Positions 9,183 through 16,600 of a stretch of DNA of 64,000 nucleotides are shown one piece after another. The stretch is from Cellulomonas wangsupingiae (GTDB lineage Bacteria; Actinomycetota; Actinomycetes; Actinomycetales; Cellulomonadaceae), in assembly GCF_024508275.1 (NCBI RefSeq), contig NZ_CP101989.1, positions 3,162,001-3,226,000 on the forward strand. The letters run 5' to 3'. How positions within the stretch are numbered: position 1 is the first letter of the stretch; the number at the start of each line of letters is the position of its first letter. The notes beneath the pieces are model-generated. The model was not told the origin of the DNA. It saw only the letters and a list, made by a program, of their open reading frames with translations, and did not search any database. The position numbers and the translations under genes were made by a program.

Positions 9183-9378
9183 CGTGCCCGGGAACGGCGC
9201 GCGCGGCACGTGGCTGCGGCTGGTGCTGCTGGTGGTCCTGGGCACCCTCCTCCTGGTCGCGCCGGCACCCGACCGCACCGCGGCGCTGCTGACGCACACG
9301 GTGGACGTCACGGGCACGCTCTGGACGCCCGCGCAGCCGCCGGCACCCGTCGGCACGACGGCGCCCGCGGCGGAATAG
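9163..9378 (+). CDS. Small secreted protein of the TasA/SipW operon
   Basis: A 71-residue protein. After a polar N-terminus it has one hydrophobic helix (about 17-33), then AALLTHTVDVTGTLWTP and a Pro/Ala-rich tail. The segment after the helix resembles the short strand that follows the signal in TasA-like proteins, so it may be a minor subunit or anchor. The ATG is preceded by GGGAGG and sits inside the 3' end of the signal peptidase gene, which suggests translational coupling. I know no characterised homologue. It could equally be a truncated TasA relative. Confidence 0.55.
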   Translation: MRSSSTDVPGNGARGTWLRLVLLVVLGTLLLVAPAPDRTAALLTHTVDVTGTLWTPAQPPAPVGTTAPAAE

Positions 9379-9447
9379 GCGCCGGCCCGCGGAGGTTGAG
9401 GCCGCTGATCGATGCAAACGCATCGACTTCGACGAACGAGGTGCGCC

Positions 9448-10617
9448 ATGCAGTTCGGGATCTTCTCGGTCGGTGACGTCACGACCGACCCCACCACCGG
9501 CCGGACCCCCGACGACACCGAGCGCGTGCGCGCGATGCTCACGATCGCCGAGCACGCCGACGCGGCCGGGCTCGACGTCTTCGCCACCGGTGAGCACCAC
9601 AACCCGCCGTTCGTGCCGTCGTCCCCCACGACGATGCTCGGCTACCTCGCGGGCCGCACGAAGAACATCGTGCTGTCCACCGCGACGACGCTCATCACCA
9701 CCAACGACCCCGTCCGGCTGGCCGAGGAGTACGCGATGCTCCAGGTCATCGCCGACGGCCGCATGGACCTCATGATGGGCCGCGGCAACACCGGCCCGGT
9801 CTACCCGTGGTTCGGCAAGGACCTCCGCCAGGGCATCCCGCTGGCCGTCGAGAACTACGCGCTGCTGCGCCGGCTGTGGGAGGAGGACGTCGTCGACTGG
9901 AGCGGCAAGTTCCGGACGCCGCTGCAGGGCTTCACGTCCACGCCGCGCCCGCTCGACGGCGTCGCGCCGTTCGTCTGGCACGGCTCGATCCGCTCCCCCG
10001 AGATCGCCGAGCAGGCCGCGTACTACGGCGACGGGTTCCTCCACAACGCGATCTTCTGGCCCATGGAGCACACCGCGCAGATGGTGAGCTTCTACCGGCA
10101 GCGGTACGAGCACCACGGCCACGGCCGCGCGGACCAGGCGATCGTCGGGCTCGGCGGCCAGGTGTTCATGCGCAAGAACAGCCAGGACGCGTGGGACGAG
10201 TTCCGGCCGTACTTCGACAACGCGCCCGTCTACGGGCACGGGCCGTCGATGGAGGACTTCACGCGCGAGACGCCGCTGACCGTCGGCAGCCCGCAGCAGG
10301 TCATCGACCGGTACGGCGCCTTCTGGGAGCAGGTCGGTCACTACCAGCGCCAGCTGTTCCTCATGGACCACGCCGGCCTGCCGCTCAAGACCGTCCTGGA
10401 GCAGATCGACATCCTCGCCGAGGACGTCGTGCCCGTGCTGCGCCGCGAGGCCGAGTCGCGCCGCCCCGCGGACGTGCCGGCGAACCCCCCGACGCACGCC
10501 GAGCGCGTCGCGGCCGCCAGGGCCGCGGGCCAGGTGCACACCCAGCAGGTCGCGCCCGGCGACCACTGGACGGGCAGGGCCGCCGAGGACGACCTCGACG
10601 CCGTCTCCCTGCGCTGA
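9448..10617 (+). CDS. LLM-class flavin-dependent monooxygenase (luciferase-like)
   Basis: A 389-residue TIM-barrel oxidoreductase that would use reduced FMN and oxygen to oxidise an unknown substrate. Family features include FGIFSVGD at the N-terminus, HADAAGLDVFATGEHH, LSTATTLITTNDPVRLAEEYAMLQVIADGRMDL across its barrel strands, and GRGNTGPVYPWF. The C-terminal 40 residues are Ala/Arg rich and probably disordered. The ATG at 9448 follows GAGG; an upstream GTG-type extension lacks a ribosome site. An FMN reductase-like gene lies 227 bp downstream, across a repeat array, and is the likely source of reduced flavin. Confidence 0.82.
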   Translation: MQFGIFSVGDVTTDPTTGRTPDDTERVRAMLTIAEHADAAGLDVFATGEHHNPPFVPSSPTTMLGYLAGRTKNIVLSTATTLITTNDPVRLAEEYAMLQVIADGRMDLMMGRGNTGPVYPWFGKDLRQGIPLAVENYALLRRLWEEDVVDWSGKFRTPLQGFTSTPRPLDGVAPFVWHGSIRSPEIAEQAAYYGDGFLHNAIFWPMEHTAQMVSFYRQRYEHHGHGRADQAIVGLGGQVFMRKNSQDAWDEFRPYFDNAPVYGHGPSMEDFTRETPLTVGSPQQVIDRYGAFWEQVGHYQRQLFLMDHAGLPLKTVLEQIDILAEDVVPVLRREAESRRPADVPANPPTHAERVAAARAAGQVHTQQVAPGDHWTGRAAEDDLDAVSLR

Positions 10618-10620
10618 CCG

Positions 10621-10821
10621 GACCGGATCGCACTCTCACCGCGACAGTGCGATCCAGTCCACCGTCACCCCCGACCGGATCGCACTCTCACCGCGACAGT
10701 GCGATCCAGTCCACCGTCACCCCCGACCGGATCGCACTCTCACCGTGACAGTGCGATCCAGTTCCGCCGTCACCCCCGACCGGATCGCACTCTCACCGTG
10801 ACAGTGCGATCCAGTTCCGCC
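10621..10821. repeat. Four tandem 52/53-bp repeats, each holding a near-perfect 31-bp palindrome
   Basis: Units begin at 10621, 10673, 10725 and 10778. Each starts GACCGGATCGCACTCTCACC and contains perfect 10-bp inverted arms, GGATCGCACT and AGTGCGATCC, around an 11-base centre. In the last two units the centre reads CTCACCGTGAC, which is itself almost palindromic. The first two units have CGCGAC in that position and GTCCACC in the linker, while the last two have GTTCCGCC. The array fills the whole gap between the monooxygenase and FMN reductase genes. Structure suggests a REP/BIME-like element; the first hairpin may also end transcription. A related sequence occurs at 57947-58163. Confidence 0.85.
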
Positions 10822-10844
10822 CAGCACCTCCCCAGGAGGACCCC

Positions 10845-11465
10845 ATGCCGTCCCGTTCGATCGTCGTCGTCTCCGGCGGGCTGTCCCAGCCGTCGTCGAC
10901 GCGCATGCTCGCCGACCGCCTCGCCGAGGCGACCGTCGCCGACCTGGCCGCCCGCGGCCTGGACGCGGTCCTCGAGGTCGTCGAGCTGCGCGGCCTCGCG
11001 CACGACGTCGTCGACATGACGCTCACCGGCTACGCCCGTCCGGAGCTCGCGGCCGCGCAGAGCGCCCTGGCCGGGGCCGACGGCGTCATCGCGGTCACCC
11101 CCGTCTTCGCCGCCTCGTACGCGGGGCTGTTCAAGTCGTTCGTGGACGTCCTGGAGCCCGGGACCCTCGACGGGACCCCGGTGCTCCTCGGCGCGACGGG
11201 CGGCACCCCGCGCCACTCGCTCGCGCTCGACCACGCGCTGCGGCCCCTGTTCGCGTACCTGCGCGCCGACGTCGCGCCGACGGCGGTGTTCGCCGCGACC
11301 GACGACTGGGCCGACGCGGGCACCGACGACGTCCAGCCCCTGCCGGCCCGTGTCCGCCGGGCGGCCGCGGAGCTCGCGCAGCGCGTGGCGGCGCGCGAGC
11401 CCGTCGCACGCGGCGGGCTGTACGACTCCGTGCCGTCGTTCGAGGACCTGCTCGGCGGCGCCTGA
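10845..11465 (+). CDS. NADPH-dependent FMN reductase-like flavoprotein
   Basis: A 206-residue flavodoxin-fold protein of the NADPH-dependent FMN reductase family. VVVSGGLSQPSSTRMLADRL is the FMN phosphate-binding loop, VTPVFAASYAGLFKSFVD the flavin-ring loop, and LLGATGGTPRHSLALDHALRPLFAYL the following conserved segment. An AGGAGGA Shine-Dalgarno lies about 5 bases ahead of the ATG. Lying just downstream of an LLM monooxygenase, it probably supplies reduced FMN, as in two-component flavin systems. The pair resembles corynebacterial CE1758/CE1759-type neighbours. A strong terminator follows. Confidence 0.82.
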   Translation: MPSRSIVVVSGGLSQPSSTRMLADRLAEATVADLAARGLDAVLEVVELRGLAHDVVDMTLTGYARPELAAAQSALAGADGVIAVTPVFAASYAGLFKSFVDVLEPGTLDGTPVLLGATGGTPRHSLALDHALRPLFAYLRADVAPTAVFAATDDWADAGTDDVQPLPARVRRAAAELAQRVAAREPVARGGLYDSVPSFEDLLGGA

Positions 11466-11499
11466 GCCGCGCGGGCGGGCGCACGCCCTCCGGCACGAC

Positions 11500-11531
11500 G
11501 AGGGCCGGTCACCGTCGGGTGACCGGCCCTC
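11500..11531 (+). terminator. Intrinsic terminator after the FMN reductase gene
   Basis: A perfect 14-bp GC-rich stem, GAGGGCCGGTCACC against GGTGACCGGCCCTC, with a GTCG loop. No U-tract follows, as is common in high-GC actinobacteria. It lies 34 bp after the stop codon and ahead of a convergent gene, so it may work in both directions. Confidence 0.75.
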
Positions 11532-11562
11532 GCCGCACGTCCGGGCGGGTGTGCCGCCCGGC

Positions 11563-11598
11563 GCCTGAGCTCACTGCGGTGCCTGAGCTCACTGCGGT
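11563..11598. repeat. Exact 18-bp tandem duplication at a gene end
   Basis: GCCTGAGCTCACTGCGGT occurs twice head to tail (11563-11580 and 11581-11598). The right copy contains the last codons and stop of the HesB-like gene on the minus strand, so the left copy adds a spare stop downstream. It looks like a recent slippage event. Confidence 0.85.
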
Positions 11599-11861
11599 GT
11601 CAGGGTGAACACGGTGCCGTCGTCCGTCGCCTCGACGTCGAGCTGCTGGTCCGCGAGCGTCTGCGCGGTGCGCGGGTCGACGTACACGCGTGCGTCTGCT
11701 TCCCCCACGACGTCGTCCCCCGCAGCGGGACCGGCGACGAGCTCGAGCTGGAAGCCGCCGTCGTCCTGCTCGGCGATGCGCAGACCGCCCTCGTCGGGGA
11801 GTCCGGCGCGGCTCGTGAGGGTCTCGACGGCGGTACGGGCGTTCTCGGTCAGGGTGAGCAC
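11589..11861 (-). CDS. HesB/IscA-like fold protein without cysteines
   Basis: A 90-residue protein with the HesB/IscA-like core: LTLTENARTAVETLTSRAGL, GGLRIAEQ, GGFQLELVAGPAAGD and a terminal segment around VEATDDGTVFTL. Real IscA-type iron-sulfur carriers bind metal with one central and two C-terminal cysteines (CGC). This protein has no cysteine at all, so it cannot hold a cluster in the usual way and its role is unknown. The GTG start is supported by a strong GGAGAGGAG Shine-Dalgarno 6 bases upstream. It is transcribed alone and converges on the FMN reductase terminator. Confidence 0.75.
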   Translation of the reverse strand: MLTLTENARTAVETLTSRAGLPDEGGLRIAEQDDGGFQLELVAGPAAGDDVVGEADARVYVDPRTAQTLADQQLDVEATDDGTVFTLTPQ

Positions 11862-12069
11862 GGGGTGCTCCTCTCCGCGGGCCTGGGGACGTCGGCCGGC
11901 ACCCGCGGCCCCGCAGCGGTGGTGCGCGACAGGCCCCCACCCGCGGGACGACGAGCCCCGGTCCGACGCCGTCGGACGCCTCCACCGTGACCCGGCCCCG
12001 CGCGTCGTCGCAACCCCGCGTCCCGCTGGGCGAGACCGCGCCACACCGCGGGCAGGCCGCGCGCCGGCC

Positions 12070-12852
12070 CTACCCCCGCGCGCCGACGTGGGCCCGCGCG
12101 ACGTCGACGACGAGCGCCCGGTGGTCCGACAGCCCGAGGTCGAGCGACTCCCCCGCACCCGTGGCGTGCAGGCCCGGTCCCGCCAGCACGTGGTCGAGCT
12201 GCCGGACGGGCTCCGCCACGGGGAACGTCGGTGCCTGCACCAGCGAGCGCAGGCCCGACAGCCGCGACGGCTGCTCCCCCGCGAGGTTGAGGTCGCCCAT
12301 GACGACCTTCGGGCCCGGCATCGTGCGGGTCACCCGCACCAGGTGCCGCAGCTGCCGCACGTTCCAGCCGGGGATGAACGTCAGGTGGGTCCCGACGACG
12401 GTGAGCGGGCCCCGCCCGTCGTCCACGACCGCCGCGAGCGCGGTGCGCGGCTCGTCCCGCACGAGGGCCGGCCACCGCGCGCCGGGGAACCGGACGGGCG
12501 CCCGCCGCCGCAGGGTCGGCAGGGTCAGCACGTGCCAGGCCTGCACCGGCCGCCGCGAGAGCAGTGCGATGCCGTAGGCGGCGGCGTCGGGCTGCTCCTC
12601 GCCCGTGCCGGCGACCCACAGGCCCGGCTCGCCGTGCAGGGTCGCGACGAAGCGGTGGTGCTCGGCGCCCATCGCGTCGGCGGCCACGGCGGTCAGGTCG
12701 GCGCCGTGCGACCGCTCCTGCGCCCGGTCGACCTCCTGGAGCGCGAGGACGTCGGCGTCCAGGCGGCGCACGGCGTCGGCGAACCGGGCGAGGTCGACCC
12801 GCCCGTCCGCGAGCGAGCGCCCGTGCAGGATGTTGAACGTCGCGAGGCGCAC
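12070..12852 (-). CDS. Endonuclease/exonuclease/phosphatase (EEP) family hydrolase
   Basis: A 260-residue metal-dependent phosphodiesterase fold. Conserved points are TFNILHG near the start, LQEVDRAQ (metal-binding Glu), GTHLTFIPG, GDLN (catalytic Asp and Asn) and LDLGLSDHRAL at the end (Asp-His pair). The substrate could be nucleic acid, a phospholipid or a small phosphoester. There is no signal peptide, so it is probably cytosolic. The start is a GTG at 12850-12852 giving VRLATFNI; longer frames upstream have no ribosome site. It is divergent from the nucleotidyltransferase gene. Confidence 0.82.
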   Translation of the reverse strand: MRLATFNILHGRSLADGRVDLARFADAVRRLDADVLALQEVDRAQERSHGADLTAVAADAMGAEHHRFVATLHGEPGLWVAGTGEEQPDAAAYGIALLSRRPVQAWHVLTLPTLRRRAPVRFPGARWPALVRDEPRTALAAVVDDGRGPLTVVGTHLTFIPGWNVRQLRHLVRVTRTMPGPKVVMGDLNLAGEQPSRLSGLRSLVQAPTFPVAEPVRQLDHVLAGPGLHATGAGESLDLGLSDHRALVVDVARAHVGARG

Positions 12853-12972
12853 CCTGCGATTCTCACCGCACCTCCCCCGGGCCGCACGGCAGGTGGTCCT
12901 CCGGCGCGCACGGCCCGACCCCGCGGTGCGCTCGACGCGCGAGCGCGCCGGGTGCGGTGTAGACACCGGTGC

Positions 12973-13680
12973 ATGCACTCGACCCCGACACCGACGACAG
13001 GCCCGAGCCCTGCCGGACCAGCGCCGCTCATGGGTGCGGCTCCCCCTCCGCTGCCCGTGCCGACCGGCGCCGAGACGCCCGACGACCGCGCGGCCCTGCA
13101 GGACGGGCTGCGGCGGACCGCCGTGGCCCTGCTCGACGCGCAGATCCCCTTCGCGCTCGTCGGCGGCTACGCCGCGTGGGCCCGCGGGGCACCCGAGCCG
13201 AGCCACGACGCCGACTTCGCGGTCGCCGAGGAGGACGTCGACGCCGCCCGTGCCGCCCTGGCGGCCGCCGGCCTGGACGTGCAGCAGCCCGCCGAGAACT
13301 GGCTGTTCAAGGCGTACCACCACGGCCAGCTCATCGACGTCATCTTCCGGATGGTCGGCGAGCCGGTCACCCACGAGCAGCTCGCGCAGGCCGACGAGCT
13401 CGAGGTGCTGGCCGTGCGCATGCCGGTGCTCCCGGCGACGGACATCATCTCCGCCAAGATGCGCGTGCTCGGTGAGCACTACTGCGACTTCACGTGGCTG
13501 CTGCCGATGGCCCGCGCGCTGCGCGAGCAGATCGACTGGGACCGCGTGAGCACCGAGATTACCGACCAGCCGTACGCGCGGGCCTTCCTGTTCCTGGCCG
13601 ACGAGCTCGGCCTGACGGGCCACCCCGGCGAGCGGATGACGGCGGGGCCCGGCCGGACGGGTCCCGGCTCCGAGGAGTGA
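12973..13680 (+). CDS. Nucleotidyltransferase-fold protein (MNT/AbiEii-like)
   Basis: A 235-residue protein. After a Pro-rich 40-residue N-terminus comes a helix and then FALVGGYAAWARGAPEPSHD followed by ADFAV, which is the GG...hG...(D/h)xDh signature of the minimal nucleotidyltransferase fold seen in AbiEii-type toxins and DUF6036-like proteins. KMRVLGEHYCDF near residue 165 fits the helix after the core. No antitoxin-like partner is adjacent, so a toxin-antitoxin role is not supported. Neither ATG 12973 nor ATG 13030 has a clear Shine-Dalgarno; the longer form is given. Confidence 0.7.
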   Translation: MHSTPTPTTGPSPAGPAPLMGAAPPPLPVPTGAETPDDRAALQDGLRRTAVALLDAQIPFALVGGYAAWARGAPEPSHDADFAVAEEDVDAARAALAAAGLDVQQPAENWLFKAYHHGQLIDVIFRMVGEPVTHEQLAQADELEVLAVRMPVLPATDIISAKMRVLGEHYCDFTWLLPMARALREQIDWDRVSTEITDQPYARAFLFLADELGLTGHPGERMTAGPGRTGPGSEE

Positions 13681-13729
13681 GACCCACCGGTGCCGCGCGC
13701 CGCGGGACGGCGCGCGGCACCATGGCGGG

Positions 13730-14092
13730 GTGGACGTCGACGACGTACGACGACTGGCCCTGGCGCTGCCGGACGTCACCGAGCGCTCGAGCTGGGGCGA
13801 GCCCGCGTGGTTCCACCGCCGGCTCGTCGCCCGGATGTGGGACGCGCACCGCCTGACGGTGCACGTGGAGGACGACGGCGAGCGGCGGGCGCTGGCGGCG
13901 CAGGAGCCGGACGTGTACTCCACGACGGACCACCACCGCGGCACGGACCTCGTGCTGGTCGACCTGCGGGCCGCCGACGCCGACCTGGTGCGCGCCCACC
14001 TGGCGGAGTCGTGGTGGTGGGCGGCGCCCGACGTGCTGCGCCGGCGCCATGCGCACCTGGGTCCGGGCACGTCGGCGGGTGGGCCCGGCTGA
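13730..14092 (+). CDS. MmcQ/YjbR-family DNA-binding-like protein
   Basis: A 120-residue protein with the MmcQ/YjbR pattern: ALALPDVTERSSWGEPAWF near the N-terminus, ARMWDAHRLTVHV, and a C-terminal helix with LVRAHLAESWWWAAP. The family has a CyaY-like fold with a double-wing DNA-binding surface; its biological job is poorly known. The GTG start follows GGCGGG. It lies 49 bp after the nucleotidyltransferase gene and converges on the ABC exporter. Confidence 0.75.
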   Translation: MDVDDVRRLALALPDVTERSSWGEPAWFHRRLVARMWDAHRLTVHVEDDGERRALAAQEPDVYSTTDHHRGTDLVLVDLRAADADLVRAHLAESWWWAAPDVLRRRHAHLGPGTSAGGPG

Positions 14093-14104
14093 CGTCCGGC
14101 GGCG

Positions 14105-15916
14105 TCACCCGACGTCGGCGTCCGCGGGGACGTCGGTGATCCGCAGCGCCTCCACGAGGTCCCGGTACAGCTGGTCCGACGCGAGGAGCTCGGCGTGGGT
14201 CCCGCGCGCGCGGACCCTGCCGTCCTCCAGCACGAGGATCGTGTCCGCGTCGACGACGGTGGACAGCCGGTGCGCGACCGTCACGACGGCGCCGGTGGTC
14301 GCCAGCACGCGGATCGCGTCGTGCACCGCGGCCTCCGTGAGTCCGTCGACCTGCGCCGTCGCCTCGTCCAGCAGCATCACCTGAGGGCGGCACAGCAGCG
14401 CGCGGGCGAGCGCGATGCGCTGACGCTGTCCGCCGGAGACGGACGTCTCCGTCAGCCGGGTGTCCAGCCCGTCGGGAAGCGCGTCGAAGGCGCCGTCGAG
14501 GCGTACCGCCGCGAGCGCCCGGCGCAGCTCCTCGTCGGTCGCGGCCGGGTTGCTGAACAGCAGGTTGTCGCGGATCGTGCCCGGCACGACGGGGGTCTCC
14601 TGCTCGACGTACGCGAAGCGGGAGCGCACGTCGGCGTGGCTCCAGCCGGCGTACGGCCGCCCGTCCAGCAGCAGCTGCCCCGACTGCGGCTCCAGGAACC
14701 GCAGCAGCAGCGAGAACACCGTCGTCTTGCCGGCGCCGGACGGCCCGACGAGCGCCGTGTGCCCGTGCCGCGGGACCGTCAGCGACAGCTCGCGCACTGC
14801 CGGGGGCAGGCCCGGACCGTAGGCGGCCGTGACGTCGCGCAGCTCGATGACGTGGACGCCGTCGGGGCCGTCCGGCGCGGGGCGTACGGGCACCGGCGCG
14901 CTCGCCGCCTGCGGCTCCACGTCCATCGCGGCCACCTCGCTGATGCGCCCCGCCGCCGCGATCCCGGACTGCAGCTGCGTCAGGGACTGCGTGAGGTCGG
15001 TGATGGGCCCGACGATGTTGAAGGCGTAGAGCAGGAACGCCACGAGGCTGGACACGGCGAGCTCGCCCTCGCCGACGCGCCACGCGCCGAGCCCCAGGAT
15101 GACGATGATGGCGAGCTGGATGCCGCCCCACGACACGCTCCACGCGACCGCGGCGGTCCGCACCGCGCGCACCGCGTGGTCGCGCGCCTCGCGCGCGGCG
15201 CCGAGGACGGTGGCCGCCTGGCGGTCCTCGGCACGGCTGGACTTGACGGTGCGGACGGCGCGCAGCGACCCCTCCAGCGTGCCGCCGAGCGTGCCCAGTG
15301 CCTCCTGGGAGGCCCGCTCGGCGGCGCCGATGCCGGGCAGCAGCACGGCCATGAGGGCGCCCACGACGACGATCGCCGCGACGGTCGTGCCGAGGAGCAC
15401 GCGGTCGAGCACGCCCATGAGGACGAGGGTGCCGACGAGCGCCACGACCCCGTTGACGAGCCCGACGATGCTGGACGACGTCGCCTCGCGCAGCAGGACG
15501 GTGTCCGAGGTGACGCGGGTGACGAGCTCGCCGGTGGGGCGGCCCGTGACGGCCGCGACCGTGGCCCGCAGGTAGCGGCGCACGAGCGACTCGCGCGCGT
15601 CGAGGACGATCCGCTCGGCCAGCGTCCCCATGAGGACCCACTGCGTGTACCCCACGACCGACCCGACCGCGAAGAGCGCGAGCAGCCACCCGACCGGCCG
15701 CGCCAAGGACTCCCCGGTCCCCAGGGTGTCGAGCACCCACTTGGTGACCATGGGGGTGGCGAGGGACAGCCCGGTGCCGGCGAGGCCGAGCAGGAGGCCC
15801 GTGCCGAGGGTGCGTCGGTGGGGCCGGACCAGCTCGAGCAGGATGCGCAGGCGGCGGCGCCCGTCCGGCTCGGCTGCGGCGGTGGGCGTCTCGGGCGGTG
15901 ACGGTGCGGCGACCAT
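14105..15916 (-). CDS. ABC exporter, fused membrane and ATPase domains (MdlB/MsbA-like half-transporter)
   Basis: A 603-residue half-transporter that should dimerise to export drugs, lipids or peptides. Six helices span about residues 30-310, followed by an ATPase domain with Walker A GPSGAGKTT, Q-loop YVEQETP, signature SGGQRQR, Walker B VMLLDEATAQVD and the switch histidine in VAHRLS. Two starts are possible: ATG 15916, used here and next to CGCAGG with AGGAG further upstream, and ATG 15943. The gene is divergent from a TetR regulator whose coding region begins 74 bp away, so regulation of this exporter by that TetR is likely. Confidence 0.87.
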   Translation of the reverse strand: MVAAPSPPETPTAAAEPDGRRRLRILLELVRPHRRTLGTGLLLGLAGTGLSLATPMVTKWVLDTLGTGESLARPVGWLLALFAVGSVVGYTQWVLMGTLAERIVLDARESLVRRYLRATVAAVTGRPTGELVTRVTSDTVLLREATSSSIVGLVNGVVALVGTLVLMGVLDRVLLGTTVAAIVVVGALMAVLLPGIGAAERASQEALGTLGGTLEGSLRAVRTVKSSRAEDRQAATVLGAAREARDHAVRAVRTAAVAWSVSWGGIQLAIIVILGLGAWRVGEGELAVSSLVAFLLYAFNIVGPITDLTQSLTQLQSGIAAAGRISEVAAMDVEPQAASAPVPVRPAPDGPDGVHVIELRDVTAAYGPGLPPAVRELSLTVPRHGHTALVGPSGAGKTTVFSLLLRFLEPQSGQLLLDGRPYAGWSHADVRSRFAYVEQETPVVPGTIRDNLLFSNPAATDEELRRALAAVRLDGAFDALPDGLDTRLTETSVSGGQRQRIALARALLCRPQVMLLDEATAQVDGLTEAAVHDAIRVLATTGAVVTVAHRLSTVVDADTILVLEDGRVRARGTHAELLASDQLYRDLVEALRITDVPADADVG

Positions 15917-15990
15917 CCTGCGAGTGGAGCACTCCTGTTCCATTGTGGTCAATAGCAATCCCTACCAGTTCTCCGGTGTACCGTTCGCTC

Positions 15991-16575
15991 GTGGCGAACC
16001 AGGCACCCCCACCCGTGACGGGCCCCCGCGCCCGGACCCGGCAGGCGATCCTCGAAGCCGCCATCCGCGCGCTGGCCGACGACCCCTCGGCCTCTCTGGG
16101 CCGGGTCGCCGAGCTCGCCGACGTCGGTCGGACCACGCTGCACCGCTACTTCCCGGAGCGCGACGACCTGCTCGCCGCCGTCGGCGCCCACGCCGCCGCC
16201 GGGCTCACCGCCGCGCACGCGCGGGCGCGGCTCGACGACGGCACGGCCCTGGACGCGCTGCTGCGCGTCGCGCAGGAGTACCTCGAGCTGGGTGACCTCC
16301 TGACGGTGCTGTTCACCGGCATCGTCCCCGAGGACTCCTGGGCGCAGGACCCGACGAACGACGCCGCCCTGGGCGCCCTGTACGCACGCGGCCTGCGGGA
16401 CGGCTCGATCGACCCCCGGTTCGACGCCGAGTGGGCGCTGGGCGTCGTGTGGTCGGTCCTGTACCTCGCGTGGTCGACCGTGCGCACCGCCCGGGCCGAC
16501 CGCCACGCCGTCGTCACCCGCCTGCTGCTCACGCTCGAGAAGTCGCTCGCGCCGGAGCGCCCCGACCTGCGATGA
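15991..16575 (+). CDS. TetR-family transcriptional regulator
   Basis: A 194-residue regulator. The N-terminal helix-turn-helix is clear: RTRQAILEAAIRAL, then LGRVAELADVGRTTLHRYFP (about 36-55) and ERDDLLAAV. The C-terminal ligand domain is family-variable. The GTG at 15991 gives the usual short arm ahead of the DNA-binding domain; GTG 15976 is an in-frame alternative. The short gap to the divergent exporter contains small inverted repeats (CGGT-GT-ACCG at 15975-15984 and ATTG-N4-CAAT near 15943-15954), but none is long enough to name as the operator with confidence. Confidence 0.83.
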   Translation: MANQAPPPVTGPRARTRQAILEAAIRALADDPSASLGRVAELADVGRTTLHRYFPERDDLLAAVGAHAAAGLTAAHARARLDDGTALDALLRVAQEYLELGDLLTVLFTGIVPEDSWAQDPTNDAALGALYARGLRDGSIDPRFDAEWALGVVWSVLYLAWSTVRTARADRHAVVTRLLLTLEKSLAPERPDLR

Positions 16576-16600
16576 CGCCCCCGGTGGGCAAGGATGGAGC

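Noticed and set aside
10621..10821. Possible CRISPR array
   Set aside because: The units are almost identical over their whole length, without unique spacers, and number only four. No cas gene is present.
12973..13680. Toxin of a type IV or type II toxin-antitoxin pair (AbiEii-like)
   Set aside because: Only the nucleotidyltransferase core is similar. No antitoxin or partner gene is adjacent and the spacing to neighbours does not suggest a pair.
15941..15961. TTGACC on the minus strand as the -35 box of the ABC exporter gene
   Set aside because: It lies between the two possible start codons and no -10 box follows at 16-18 bp before the chosen start.
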